Shown here piece after piece: positions 26,333 through 34,737 of a stretch of DNA of 64,000 nt. Every line of letters begins with the position of its first letter. The stretch's first letter is position 1. The position numbers and the translations under genes were made by a program. Below the pieces are notes generated by a model. The model did no database searches. It worked only from the letters and a program-made list of their open reading frames with translations, and had not been told where the DNA came from. The stretch is from Cryobacterium suzukii (GTDB taxonomy: Bacteria; Actinomycetota; Actinomycetes; Actinomycetales; Microbacteriaceae). The stretch lies in assembly GCF_004403185.1 (NCBI RefSeq), contig NZ_SOHJ01000002.1, positions 62,001 through 126,000 on the forward strand, written 5' to 3'.

Positions 26333-27529
26333 GTGGCTGAACACATTGGTGTTATCGGCGGAGGAATCGTCGGGATTGCCGTCGCGCGAGCGCTCGCCTC
26401 GCGATCGATCCGAGTCACTGTGATCGAGAAGGAACATCGCGTTGCCATGCACCAAACAGGTCACAACTCGGGGGTCGTGCATGCGGGGTTGTACTACGCA
26501 CCCGGGTCGCTGAAAGCGCGCCTCTGCTCCGCTGGCCGCGAGATGACGAGGGACTTTTGTATCGACAAGAACCTGCCGTATCGTGAAGTTGGTAAAACGG
26601 TTGTTGCCGTGAACGCGGAAGAAATTGTCCGGCTGGACCAAATCGAAGATCGCTCGCGTCTGAACGGTGTGCCGGGCCTTCGCCGGATGTCGGCGGCCGA
26701 GATGCGAGAAGTTGAACCACATGTTGCCGGGGTGGCGGCAGTGCATTCGCCACACACGGCGGTTGTTGACTACGCGTCCATCACAGAGGCTCTGGCCGAT
26801 GATGTTCGCAAGAATGGTGGCGAGATTTTGCTCGGGCAAGAAGTCCTCCGCATCACACAGGAAATTGGCAAGATCACCGTCGTTACGAGTTCTCAGGAAC
26901 ATCGATTCGACCGGCTCATTGTGTGCGCCGGGCTACAATCCGATGTTGTCGCTGCGATGATCGGAGCCTCTCCCAGCCCAAGAATCCTGCCGTTCCGGGG
27001 CGAGTATTGGGGGCTCGATAGTTCCCGTCAACACCTCGTTAACGGCATGATCTACCCTGTGCCGGATCCGCGGTTTCCATTTCTTGGTGTTCATTTCACA
27101 CGGGGTGTTTACGACGACGTGCACGTTGGTCCGAACGCGGTACCGGCATTGGCACGCGAAGGCTACAAATGGTCGAGCATCTCTCTGAAGGACTCGTGGG
27201 GATCTCTCACTTGGCCCGGGGCGCCGGCACTGGCCAAACAACACTGGCGAATGGGTGCCAAAGAGATCTCCGCCTCTCTCTTCAAGCCGCTGTATTTTCG
27301 GGAGGCCAGACGGTTTGTCCCAGAGCTGCGGATGAGCGACCTCGTGGCAAAGACCGCAGCGGGCGTGCGCGCGCAAGCGTGGGGCCGTGATGGTGGCCTG
27401 CTTGATGACTTCGCAGTCGACCAGGTGGGGCCGGTCACTCTTCTGCGCAATGCGCCGTCACCGGCGGCCACGTCGGCAATGGCTATTGCCGACTATGTGC
27501 TCGAAACGTATATGGCTGTGAAGCCATGA
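26333..27529 (+). CDS. FAD-dependent oxidoreductase, L-2-hydroxyglutarate oxidase (LhgO)-like
   Basis: 398 residues from GTG 26333, two bases after the preceding stop. The N-terminus is an FAD loop, IGVIGGGIVGIAVARALA, then VIEKEHRVAMHQTGHNSGVV and HAGLYYAPGSLKARLC, which are diagnostic of LhgO-type flavoproteins. The C-terminal segment RAQAWGRDGGLLDDF also fits. Known relatives oxidise L-2-hydroxyglutarate to 2-oxoglutarate at the membrane; here a 2-hydroxyacid made in the pathway may be the substrate. Ends overlapping the next SDR by 4 bases. Confidence 0.85.
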   Translation: MAEHIGVIGGGIVGIAVARALASRSIRVTVIEKEHRVAMHQTGHNSGVVHAGLYYAPGSLKARLCSAGREMTRDFCIDKNLPYREVGKTVVAVNAEEIVRLDQIEDRSRLNGVPGLRRMSAAEMREVEPHVAGVAAVHSPHTAVVDYASITEALADDVRKNGGEILLGQEVLRITQEIGKITVVTSSQEHRFDRLIVCAGLQSDVVAAMIGASPSPRILPFRGEYWGLDSSRQHLVNGMIYPVPDPRFPFLGVHFTRGVYDDVHVGPNAVPALAREGYKWSSISLKDSWGSLTWPGAPALAKQHWRMGAKEISASLFKPLYFREARRFVPELRMSDLVAKTAAGVRAQAWGRDGGLLDDFAVDQVGPVTLLRNAPSPAATSAMAIADYVLETYMAVKP

Positions 27530-28377
27530 CGTCACAAGTGAACCCCGACCTTCGACAGCTCGTCCGTGGCACGCTGGAGGGAAAGCGCGTGCTGATTACC
27601 GGCGCCGGCCGGGGGCTTGGTCGCAGCTACGCCCTGCATCTCGCCCGTGCCGGAGCGGACGTTGCGGTGACCGACCTTAGCTTGCACTCATTCCGTGAGT
27701 ACGAAGCGGAAGCCGCTCTGATGCGGGGTGACACTGTTGTGAGCGAACTGCACGACATCGGAGTTCAAGCGTTGGGCTACGAAGTGGATGCAACAGACGA
27801 GGAAGCCATGAAGGGCGTGGTCGACTCAATCCAGACGGCGTGGGGCGGCTTGGACGTTCTCGTCAATAACGTCGGTGGTGGTAGCTATTCTCAGGGTCTC
27901 GACACTCGACCGAGTACCCTCCCGATCCGAGATCTCCGTGACAATTTTGAACGCAATCTGGTTTCGACGGTAATAGCATGTCAGCTCGCGATTCCAATCA
28001 TGGGTTCGGGAGCCAGCATCATCAATATAGGCTCCCAAGCGGGAGAAGCCGCAACTGAGGCCATGTACTCGGCGTACGGGAGCGCTAAAGCGGCCGTCGC
28101 CCACTACTCACGCTTTCTCGCGAATGAACTGGGCCCACGCGGAATCCGAGTCAATGTCGTAGCACCTGGCTATATCGCCACTGGGCGCTTGTCCAAGGTT
28201 TTCGCTGAAGTCGGTGAAAAGAGTGTCGAGAACCGGATTGCACTGGGCCGGATCGGAACACCCGAAGATTGCGCGTCAGCGATTGAATTTCTTGCGGGGG
28301 AGGGGTCTCGATATATCACGAGTCAAACCCTGAAAGTTGACGGGGGATCCCTCAATTTCGCTACGTCACGTCAATAA
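27526..28377 (+). CDS. Short-chain dehydrogenase/reductase (SDR)
   Basis: 283 residues. Features: TGAGRGLGRSYALHLARAGA, Asp after beta-2 (VTDLS, NAD-type), NNVGGG in place of NNAG, Ser in NIGSQAG, YGSAK with catalytic Tyr and Lys, and APGYIATGRL. About 25 residues precede the Rossmann fold. Similar to hydroxysteroid or hydroxyacyl dehydrogenase-like SDRs. Fourth SDR of the island; ATG overlaps the LhgO-like stop (ATGA). Confidence 0.9.
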   Translation: MTSQVNPDLRQLVRGTLEGKRVLITGAGRGLGRSYALHLARAGADVAVTDLSLHSFREYEAEAALMRGDTVVSELHDIGVQALGYEVDATDEEAMKGVVDSIQTAWGGLDVLVNNVGGGSYSQGLDTRPSTLPIRDLRDNFERNLVSTVIACQLAIPIMGSGASIINIGSQAGEAATEAMYSAYGSAKAAVAHYSRFLANELGPRGIRVNVVAPGYIATGRLSKVFAEVGEKSVENRIALGRIGTPEDCASAIEFLAGEGSRYITSQTLKVDGGSLNFATSRQ

Positions 28378-28396
28378 ATAGAGAACGAGGAATTCA

Positions 28397-30106
28397 ATGA
28401 TGAATGTTGCCCAACTAATGGTTGAAAGTTTCCAACGACACGGTGTTACCGACATTTTCGGACAATCCCTGCCGACGGCGTTCTTTCTGGCCGCCGAGAA
28501 AGCCGGAATGCGTCAGATCGCCTATCGGACAGAAAATGCCGGCGGTGCGATGGCAGATGCGTACGCTCGTGTCTCGCAAAGGATTGCCCTCGTGGGCGCT
28601 CAAAATGGCCCAGCTGCAACCTTGCTAGTGGCGCCGCTCGCGGAAGCGATGAAGGCATCTTCTCCTGTCATCGCGATTGTGCAAGAAGTTCCGGTTGCCC
28701 AACGTGATCGAAATGCATTTCAAGAATTCGACCACGTAGGTCTCTTCTCAGCATGTACGAAGTGGATCAAGCAGCTGGATGATCCAACCAGAATCAACGA
28801 GTACATCGACCTCGCCGTCACGATAGCAACAACGGGACGTCCAGGCCCGGTCGTGCTGCTGGTTCCGCGCGACGTCCTCCTGATGGAGGTTGCACAACAC
28901 GACACGACGCCTCGAACCGCATCTCTCGGCAGGTTCCCTCTGGATAGAACACGGCCAGCGCACTCGGGCGTCGTCTTAGCCGCGAACGCTTTGACGCAAG
29001 CCAAACATCCGCTCATTGTGGCTGGCGGCGGCGTGCACTTGTCTGGTGCATCCGGTGCGCTGACACGGCTGCAAGAACTCAGCGGCATCCCCGTGGCCAC
29101 GACGAATATGGGTAAAGGCTCGGTAAGCGAACTTCATGAGCTCTCGATCGGCGTCGTGGGAAATGCTTTCGGCAAGCAGGCACCCAACTATCTGGCGCGC
29201 TCCCTCGTCACAGAGGCCGACGTAGTGCTGTTCATCGGAACTCGTACCAACGAAAACGGAACCGACGCCTGGACTCTCTTTCCTTCGAATGCAACTTACA
29301 TTCACCTCGACGTCGATGGCATCGAGGTCGGGCGCAATTATCAGTCCATTCGGCTTGTCGGCGACGCTCTTCTGGGTATCGAGGACCTGATCGATGAGCT
29401 GGCAGCTCGCGACCTGACCATGCGGGAGCAATCACGACGGGCCGCTGTCAGCCAAATCCGGCTGGCGAAAGAGGCCGCGAAAGAACGCTCGAGCCGACTC
29501 AGGTCGGATAGCGCATCGGCACTATTGACCCCCCAGCACGTGATGGCCGTGGTGGACCAGCACATGAGTGCCGGCGACATTGCAGTGGCTGACGCCAGCT
29601 ATTCGAGTATTTGGATGACTAACTTCCTAACCGCCAAATCAGTCGGTCAGCGCTTTATCTCCCCTCGTGGACTAGCCGGCCTTGGCTGGGGCTTGCCGAT
29701 GGCGATGGGCGCGCAGACAGCGCAGAGTGACAAACGGGTGGTGTGCGTGAGCGGCGATGGCGGCTTTGGCCACGTCTGGGCCGAAATGGAATCCGCAGTC
29801 AGGAACAATCATCCAGTTATCTCAATTGTGCTCAACAATTCCATCTTCGGCTTTCAAAAGCACGCCGAACTCAGCGCATTTGCGATGTCGACGAGTGCGA
29901 TTGAGATTTCTCCGGTCGACCACACCGCCATTGCCCTCGCTGTGGGCGCGCAGGCGCGCCGCGTTTCGACCGTGGCTGAACTGGAGCTGGCTTTGACTCA
30001 GGCGTTCGCGATGCGGGAGTTCTTTCTCATCGAGGTCATGACCGACCCCGACGCCTATCCGCCAATCGCAGCGTGGGATGAACACCCGCCCGTGGCCACG
30101 GCCTGA
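28397..30106 (+). CDS. Acetolactate synthase-like thiamine diphosphate-dependent enzyme
   Basis: 569 residues; ATGs at 28397 and 28400, with CGAGGAA before them. The three-domain ThDP fold is complete: the PYR domain has the catalytic Glu in RTENAGGAMADAYAR, the middle domain has PLIVAGGGVH, and the PP domain binds ThDP-Mg by GDGGFGHVWAEM...NNHPV with LNNSIFGF. Relatives include acetolactate synthase, sulfoacetaldehyde acetyltransferase, oxalyl-CoA decarboxylase and cyclohexane-1,2-dione hydrolase, which cleave or form C-C bonds beside a carbonyl. No small regulatory subunit follows, so a catabolic enzyme is more likely than a biosynthetic synthase. Last gene on the plus strand of the island. 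Confidence 0.85.
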   Translation: MMNVAQLMVESFQRHGVTDIFGQSLPTAFFLAAEKAGMRQIAYRTENAGGAMADAYARVSQRIALVGAQNGPAATLLVAPLAEAMKASSPVIAIVQEVPVAQRDRNAFQEFDHVGLFSACTKWIKQLDDPTRINEYIDLAVTIATTGRPGPVVLLVPRDVLLMEVAQHDTTPRTASLGRFPLDRTRPAHSGVVLAANALTQAKHPLIVAGGGVHLSGASGALTRLQELSGIPVATTNMGKGSVSELHELSIGVVGNAFGKQAPNYLARSLVTEADVVLFIGTRTNENGTDAWTLFPSNATYIHLDVDGIEVGRNYQSIRLVGDALLGIEDLIDELAARDLTMREQSRRAAVSQIRLAKEAAKERSSRLRSDSASALLTPQHVMAVVDQHMSAGDIAVADASYSSIWMTNFLTAKSVGQRFISPRGLAGLGWGLPMAMGAQTAQSDKRVVCVSGDGGFGHVWAEMESAVRNNHPVISIVLNNSIFGFQKHAELSAFAMSTSAIEISPVDHTAIALAVGAQARRVSTVAELELALTQAFAMREFFLIEVMTDPDAYPPIAAWDEHPPVATA

Positions 30107-30119
30107 CTGAAGTCCTGAA

Positions 30120-30170
30120 CGTCAAGGGCCATGCGGCTCTGCCTTTGGCAGAACGGTATGGCCCTTGACG
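30120..30170. terminator. Large bidirectional terminator hairpin between convergent operons
   Basis: A 13-bp perfect arm pair (CGTCAAGGGCCAT / ATGGCCCTTGACG) encloses a second 6-bp pair (TCTGCC-ttt-GGCAGA), both centred on base 30145. It lies between the convergent ThDP-enzyme and VOC genes. There is no T-run, as often in high-GC actinobacteria. Confidence 0.85.
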
Positions 30171-30227
30171 CATGCTTAGTGGCGAAAGATTCGGCGGCGT
30201 TTCGCTCCGGAGAGTGAAGTCGTTGCT

Positions 30228-30758
30228 CTACAGGTCTGGCTGAGCAGGATGCCAGAGGCGTTTGGTGTCGACAAGTTCGTAGGCCTTACCGGTGGGGTAG
30301 CTGACGAGTTCGAACTGCATGCCCCACGGGCTCAGAAAATACACCCAGCGCTGCCCTTCTGCACTTCGCTGACTCGCAACGGGCTGGCCCAAGATCCGAA
30401 TTCCGCGATTCTGCAGGTACGCCACTGCGGCGTCAATGTCGTCGACATAGAAGGCGATGTGATGACCACCAATGTCATTGTTGTGAGGTTGGGGCTGTTG
30501 CGGTGGATCAGCGGAGTACTCGAATACCTCGAAGTTCGGGCCGAACTTGCAACGATAAAATCGCAGCTCTTTGACGACACTTCGGCGATCGACGTTGAGA
30601 TGCTCTGTCATCCAGTCGTCGTCGTGTTGCATTGGGCCTAGCGAGTAGATGAAGTCGCAGCCAATGACGTCGACAAAAAAATCGTGGGCCTGAAGAAGAT
30701 CAGGAACGGTAAAGCCAATGTGTTCAGTGCCGCGTAGACCGGGAATCCCTCGATTCAC
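30228..30758 (-). CDS. VOC (glyoxalase/dioxygenase superfamily) protein
   Basis: 176 residues from GTG 30758, with AAAGGAG 7 bases upstream. The fold's two betaalphabetabetabeta modules are evident: TEHIGFTVPDLLQAHDFFVDV (metal His in EHIG), ELRFYRCKFGPNFEVFEYS (Glu), GGHHIAFYVDDIDAAVAYL (second His) and MQFELVSYP (Glu). All four metal-ligand positions are occupied, so it is probably an active epimerase, lyase or dioxygenase rather than a binding protein. It is cotranscribed 20 bases behind the E2 gene. Confidence 0.85.
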   Translation of the reverse strand: MNRGIPGLRGTEHIGFTVPDLLQAHDFFVDVIGCDFIYSLGPMQHDDDWMTEHLNVDRRSVVKELRFYRCKFGPNFEVFEYSADPPQQPQPHNNDIGGHHIAFYVDDIDAAVAYLQNRGIRILGQPVASQRSAEGQRWVYFLSPWGMQFELVSYPTGKAYELVDTKRLWHPAQPDL

Positions 30759-30778
30759 GACGATTCTCCTTTCAAGAG

Positions 30779-32029
30779 TTAGACGAGCAGGGAGAGCGGA
30801 TTTTCGATCCGCTGAGTAAATGCAGCGAGCCATGTTGCGGCCATCGCTCCGTCAATGGCGCGATGGTCAACGGAGAGCGTGAAGCGCATTACCTTGGCGA
30901 TACTCAAAGCTCCATCGGCGACGACAGGTTGTTGGTTCGCGGCGCCGACCGCGAGAATTCCCGACTGAGGTGGGTTAAGAATCGCTGAGAACTCCAACGT
31001 TCCGTACATCCCCAAGTTCGTCACACAGAAGCTCCCGCCCTCCAACTCATGCTGCCGTAATCGACGTTCTGTGGCCCGGGTCGCGAGCTCGGAAATTTGC
31101 TGACTGAGCGCCGAGATCGTGAGAGTTTCGACTGCTCGCACCACGGGAGTGTATAGGCCCTCCTGTGTTGCTACCGCGATGGAGATATCAACGGCGCGGT
31201 GACGCAACATCGCTGAATCTGTCCAGGTCACATTCGCTTCAGGCACCTCAACGAATGCACCAGCAACAGCCTTTACGATCAGGTCGTTGACGGAAATGCG
31301 GGTCGTTGAAGTCTCATTGATGCGAGCACGGACGGCAAACAACTCATCCACGCGACATTCGGCGGTCAGATAAAAGTGTGGAACGGTCGACTTGCTCTCA
31401 GTGAGTCGACGAGCGATAGCCCGTCGCATTCCAGAGTGAGGGATCTCTTCGTAGCTGACCTGACGGCCGGTGGCGGGCTGGCCTGGCTCCGTCGACTGCG
31501 CGACAACGGAAGCCGTGTGCATTGGCCTCGCGGCCATACTTGCTTCGACGTCCCTTCGAGTTATTCGTCCTGCAGGTCCCGTTCCGCGTAACCGATTCAG
31601 ATCGATTGCGGCATCCCGGGCGATTCGGCGCGCGATTGGGCTCGCGAAGAGCCGTTGATCAGATGTGGTCATCACTTCCACTTGATGGCCCAGCTCGATG
31701 GAGTCTGCTTTCTCGTCCGTGGCGGAGACGGGCGTTGGCCGGTCATTGCTGAGCGCGTCGAGAAATGGTTGAATCTCGGAGTGGGCCTCGCCAATCTGAA
31801 GAAGCACCAGGATTGGGGCACCGACACTCACTGAGTCGCCCGGTACCACGAGAGTTGTGCCGATGATTCCAGCCGTTTCGGCGGCGTACTCGACATTCGC
31901 CTTATCCGTTTCGATTTCAGCGAGAGGGGTTCCGACTTCGATGTGATCACCTGCCTGCACTAGCCAGCTGGAGAGCGCTGCTTCGCTGGAACCGGCAAAT
32001 ACTTCAGGCATTCGGATTACTTGTGCCAT
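30779..32029 (-). CDS. Dihydrolipoamide acyltransferase (E2) of a 2-oxoacid/acetoin dehydrogenase-type complex
   Basis: 416 residues. One lipoyl domain (residues 1-80) with the modified Lys in EIETDKANVEY; a subunit-binding domain at about 125-165, ASPIARRIARDAAIDLNRL; and the catalytic domain from about 190 with VPHFYLTAECRVDELF and LSVDHRAIDGAM containing the active His. It transfers the acyl group made by E1 to CoA. Start overlaps the E1 stop (ATGA). No dihydrolipoamide dehydrogenase is in the window, so a shared one elsewhere is assumed. Confidence 0.92.
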   Translation of the reverse strand: MAQVIRMPEVFAGSSEAALSSWLVQAGDHIEVGTPLAEIETDKANVEYAAETAGIIGTTLVVPGDSVSVGAPILVLLQIGEAHSEIQPFLDALSNDRPTPVSATDEKADSIELGHQVEVMTTSDQRLFASPIARRIARDAAIDLNRLRGTGPAGRITRRDVEASMAARPMHTASVVAQSTEPGQPATGRQVSYEEIPHSGMRRAIARRLTESKSTVPHFYLTAECRVDELFAVRARINETSTTRISVNDLIVKAVAGAFVEVPEANVTWTDSAMLRHRAVDISIAVATQEGLYTPVVRAVETLTISALSQQISELATRATERRLRQHELEGGSFCVTNLGMYGTLEFSAILNPPQSGILAVGAANQQPVVADGALSIAKVMRFTLSVDHRAIDGAMAATWLAAFTQRIENPLSLLV

Positions 32030-34221
32030 CAGCTGCGACCGCCGAAGTCTTTTTGCGCAGAGAAGAGAGCTGCGACCACGTCCTCAGTCTGGGCAATAGC
32101 AGCATGTTCGAGAATCTTGGAAATACTTGGTGACGCTTCGCCGCCGGTGACCCTGGCAACTGGCCGATCAAGCCAGTCGAAAAATCGTCGGTGGATCTCG
32201 TCAGAGAGCCACCCGCCGTAGGAAGTGCCCATCGCACCTTGCTCAACGATCAACACGCTGTTGGTCTTGCGCACGCTTGCACCGATGGTCTCCCAATCGA
32301 TGCTGGCACGATCGAGCCAGCGTAAGTCGATCAGCTCGGCGTCGATGCCGGTTTGCTCTATGGCCTCGAGTGCGCTGTGCACCATGGAGAGGTAGCTAAT
32401 GACCGTGACATCGTTGCCCACTCGGCGGATCGCGGCTTTTCCGAACGGGGTCTGGTAATCGAGGTTGTCGGTCGGGTAGGAGCCCGACTGTGCATAAAGG
32501 TCGACATGCTCAATGACGATCACGGGGTCATCGATCGCGAGTGCCGCGTTCATAAGCCCGATATAGTCGTGCGGCGTCGAGGGCGCTACGATCCTCCACC
32601 CTGGACTTGTTGCGAAAATTCCAGCAGGGTCCATCAAATGCTGCGACCCGTATCCGGATCCCATCGCCACTTTGGTGCGAAGCACGACGGGCACGGGGTT
32701 ATCCCCTCCGAACATATGCCGGGCTTTGCCGATCTGGTTGAAGACCTGATCAGCAGCCACCCAGAGGAAATCCGGATACATGAACTCGAAGACGGGGCGG
32801 AATCTTCCGTCCAAAGCGATGCCACCGCTCAAACCGGCGAAGGCGTTTTCGCTGATCGGCGTGCCCAGTACGCGCTCGGGAAACTTTTCGGACAGTCCCT
32901 TTGTCGCGCCGTTCGTTCCGCCTTTGAGTCGGTGTACGTCCTCCCCGAGCACGACGATTCGGTCATCGACACTCATTCGGCGATCCATGACCGCTGCCAC
33001 CGCGTCAATGAACTTGCCCTGGGTGGTTGGTCCGGTGTAGTCCCATTCCTCCTGGGTTTGTGCGCCGTGGAGCTCCGAAAGGTCCCCGCGGACACCGACG
33101 TCCCTGAACCCCGCATCTGGCCACAGATCAGTGCGAATGCGCCGAGTGCCGGGCTTGCCCGTGGGATCACCTTCGACCAACATTGCTACAGCTGCACTCA
33201 TCGCGCTCTGGGCCTGCGCGCGGATGGATGTTGTCCCCGCCTCGTCGATGAGCCCGAGTTTTGTCAGTTCGGCGGCAGTACGAACCAGCGGATCACGAGC
33301 GCGCCACTCCGCTTCCTCCGTCTTACTGCGATAGCCGAAGGCACTCCCCGGGTATGCGCCGTTTTGGTGGAAGAACCGATATACCTCGGCCTCGATGACG
33401 ACAGGACCGGCGCCCGAACGCATGTGCTCTTCGGCCTTCTTCATGGCGAGGTGAACCGCGAGCGGGTCCATTCCGTCCACCCGCCAGGCAGGGATATTGA
33501 ATCCGAGCGCACGCGCTGAGAGTCGCGGCTCGGCCGTCACTTCGGTAACCGACGTTGACACCGCGTACAAATTGTTCTCGATAAAGAAGCACAGGGGGAG
33601 CTTCCAAGCAGATGCCAGATTGAGTGTCTCTAGCACCGATCCGATGTTCACAGCGCCGTCCCCAAAATAGCTCACTGTCAGATCATCAGTCTTGGAAGCC
33701 TTTTGGGCCCAGGCATTTCCGGCGCCAAGCGGCACCCCGCCGCCAACAATTGCATTCGTTCCGAGCGCTCCGGCCTCGAACCACTGCAGGTGCATCGAAC
33801 CACCGCGCCCCCGGCAATAGCCTTGTGCCAAACCGAGAATCTCGGCGAGGGTGCGCTGTAGAACGACTTGAATGTCACCGGTCACGAGCGACTGAGGGTT
33901 CAGGCCCTGCGGCGATACGTGAGTGATGGCCTTCGCCAAGAATTGGTGATGTCCTCGGTGCGATCCGTTCACGGCATCGGTTGATCGCAGGCCGGCTATC
34001 GATCCGACGGCGCCTCCTTCCTGGCCGATGCTCGAGTGTGCAGGGCCATGCACGAGTCCCTCACCGGCAAGCTCAAGCACCGTCTCCTCGAAGGCGCGAA
34101 TGAGGTGTAGCTGCCCGAGCATCGTGAGGAGAAAGTTTGGATCAGCGCCTTTCCAGTCGTCACTCGTCGATCTGAGCTCGACCCAAGTCGACCCTGGCTG
34201 CAGCTGCTTCTCTTGTGCCAT
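32029..34221 (-). CDS. Fused alpha/beta E1 component of a 2-oxoacid/acetoin dehydrogenase-type complex
   Basis: 730 residues from ATG 34221 (AAAGGAG 9 bases before it). Residues to about 350 are E1 alpha: GPAHSSIGQEGGAVG, GSHRGHHQFLAKAI, GRGGSMHL and the ThDP motif YFGDGAVNIGSVLE with IENNLYAVST. The rest is E1 beta: GKFIDAVAAVMDRRM, VLGEDVHRLKGGTNGATKGL, TPISENAFAGLSGGIALDG and KVAMGSGYGSQH. The two chains, usually separate genes, are one polypeptide here. It decarboxylates a 2-oxoacid or cleaves acetoin-like hydroxyketones onto lipoyl-E2. A palindrome shared with the island's alcohol dehydrogenase promoter lies upstream. Confidence 0.92.
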   Translation of the reverse strand: MAQEKQLQPGSTWVELRSTSDDWKGADPNFLLTMLGQLHLIRAFEETVLELAGEGLVHGPAHSSIGQEGGAVGSIAGLRSTDAVNGSHRGHHQFLAKAITHVSPQGLNPQSLVTGDIQVVLQRTLAEILGLAQGYCRGRGGSMHLQWFEAGALGTNAIVGGGVPLGAGNAWAQKASKTDDLTVSYFGDGAVNIGSVLETLNLASAWKLPLCFFIENNLYAVSTSVTEVTAEPRLSARALGFNIPAWRVDGMDPLAVHLAMKKAEEHMRSGAGPVVIEAEVYRFFHQNGAYPGSAFGYRSKTEEAEWRARDPLVRTAAELTKLGLIDEAGTTSIRAQAQSAMSAAVAMLVEGDPTGKPGTRRIRTDLWPDAGFRDVGVRGDLSELHGAQTQEEWDYTGPTTQGKFIDAVAAVMDRRMSVDDRIVVLGEDVHRLKGGTNGATKGLSEKFPERVLGTPISENAFAGLSGGIALDGRFRPVFEFMYPDFLWVAADQVFNQIGKARHMFGGDNPVPVVLRTKVAMGSGYGSQHLMDPAGIFATSPGWRIVAPSTPHDYIGLMNAALAIDDPVIVIEHVDLYAQSGSYPTDNLDYQTPFGKAAIRRVGNDVTVISYLSMVHSALEAIEQTGIDAELIDLRWLDRASIDWETIGASVRKTNSVLIVEQGAMGTSYGGWLSDEIHRRFFDWLDRPVARVTGGEASPSISKILEHAAIAQTEDVVAALFSAQKDFGGRS

Positions 34222-34304
34222 TCCACTTTCTCCTTTGACAGTGGACTTCAAGCGCGCCTAGGAACGGTTGGAGCGATTGACGCCGAGTTCAACATTACGG
34301 ACCG

Positions 34305-34316
34305 AATGGATCCAAT
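34305..34316. promoter_or_regulatory. Near-palindrome AATGGATCCAAT upstream of the E1/E2/VOC operon
   Basis: It differs at one base from the perfect palindrome at 16047-16058 and lies about 85 bases before ATG 34221. A related TTTGGATACATT lies at 34367-34378. On the minus strand a TTGACG hexamer (34341-34346) sits just upstream of it, so a repressor here could block the operon's promoter. Candidate GntR operator. Confidence 0.55.
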
Positions 34317-34380
34317 GCAAGGCAAATCGGAAGAGATTACCGTCAACATCCGTCTTCACTGACATATTTGGATACATTCA

Positions 34381-34737
34381 CGTTGAATAGCCGACTTTGA
34401 CTTCCAATGCCATGTACCGCGAAGAGTGGCTCGGGCTTTTCGGGGAGCACTCTGGTCTACTTGGCGCGGTTGCCAGGACTGTCCCTCGTCATGGCCTCGC
34501 CGGTGTGGAGATAAACTCCACCCGAGCCGTCCACGTCGATCGATCGGGCGCGATGAACTCGGCGGCGTCGACATCCGCAAAGCTGTCGTCGGTGCCCGGG
34601 TCTCAACCGGGCACGGCCACCGACGTGGAATGCTGCCCGTTGTGCGGCGCTGGAGGCGGCCGTCCTCGTCGACCCGGACGGTCGAGCAGGGTTGGTCGGC
34701 GAATGGCCTCACAGGAATGTCGTGACCGCGCCGACCG
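34381..34737. other. Gap without a recognisable gene
   Basis: About 360 bases between the E1 operon's promoter region and the end of a small membrane-protein gene. Several frames are open in part but show no domain, and the apparent codon pattern shifts frame repeatedly. Probably decayed DNA at the island boundary. Confidence 0.45.

Noticed and set aside
13474..34221. Idea that the island is a sulfonate (isethionate/dihydroxypropanesulfonate) pathway
   Set aside because: No sulfolyase, phosphotransacetylase or sulfite exporter gene is present, and the ALS-like enzyme cannot be placed as a sulfoacetaldehyde enzyme by eye.
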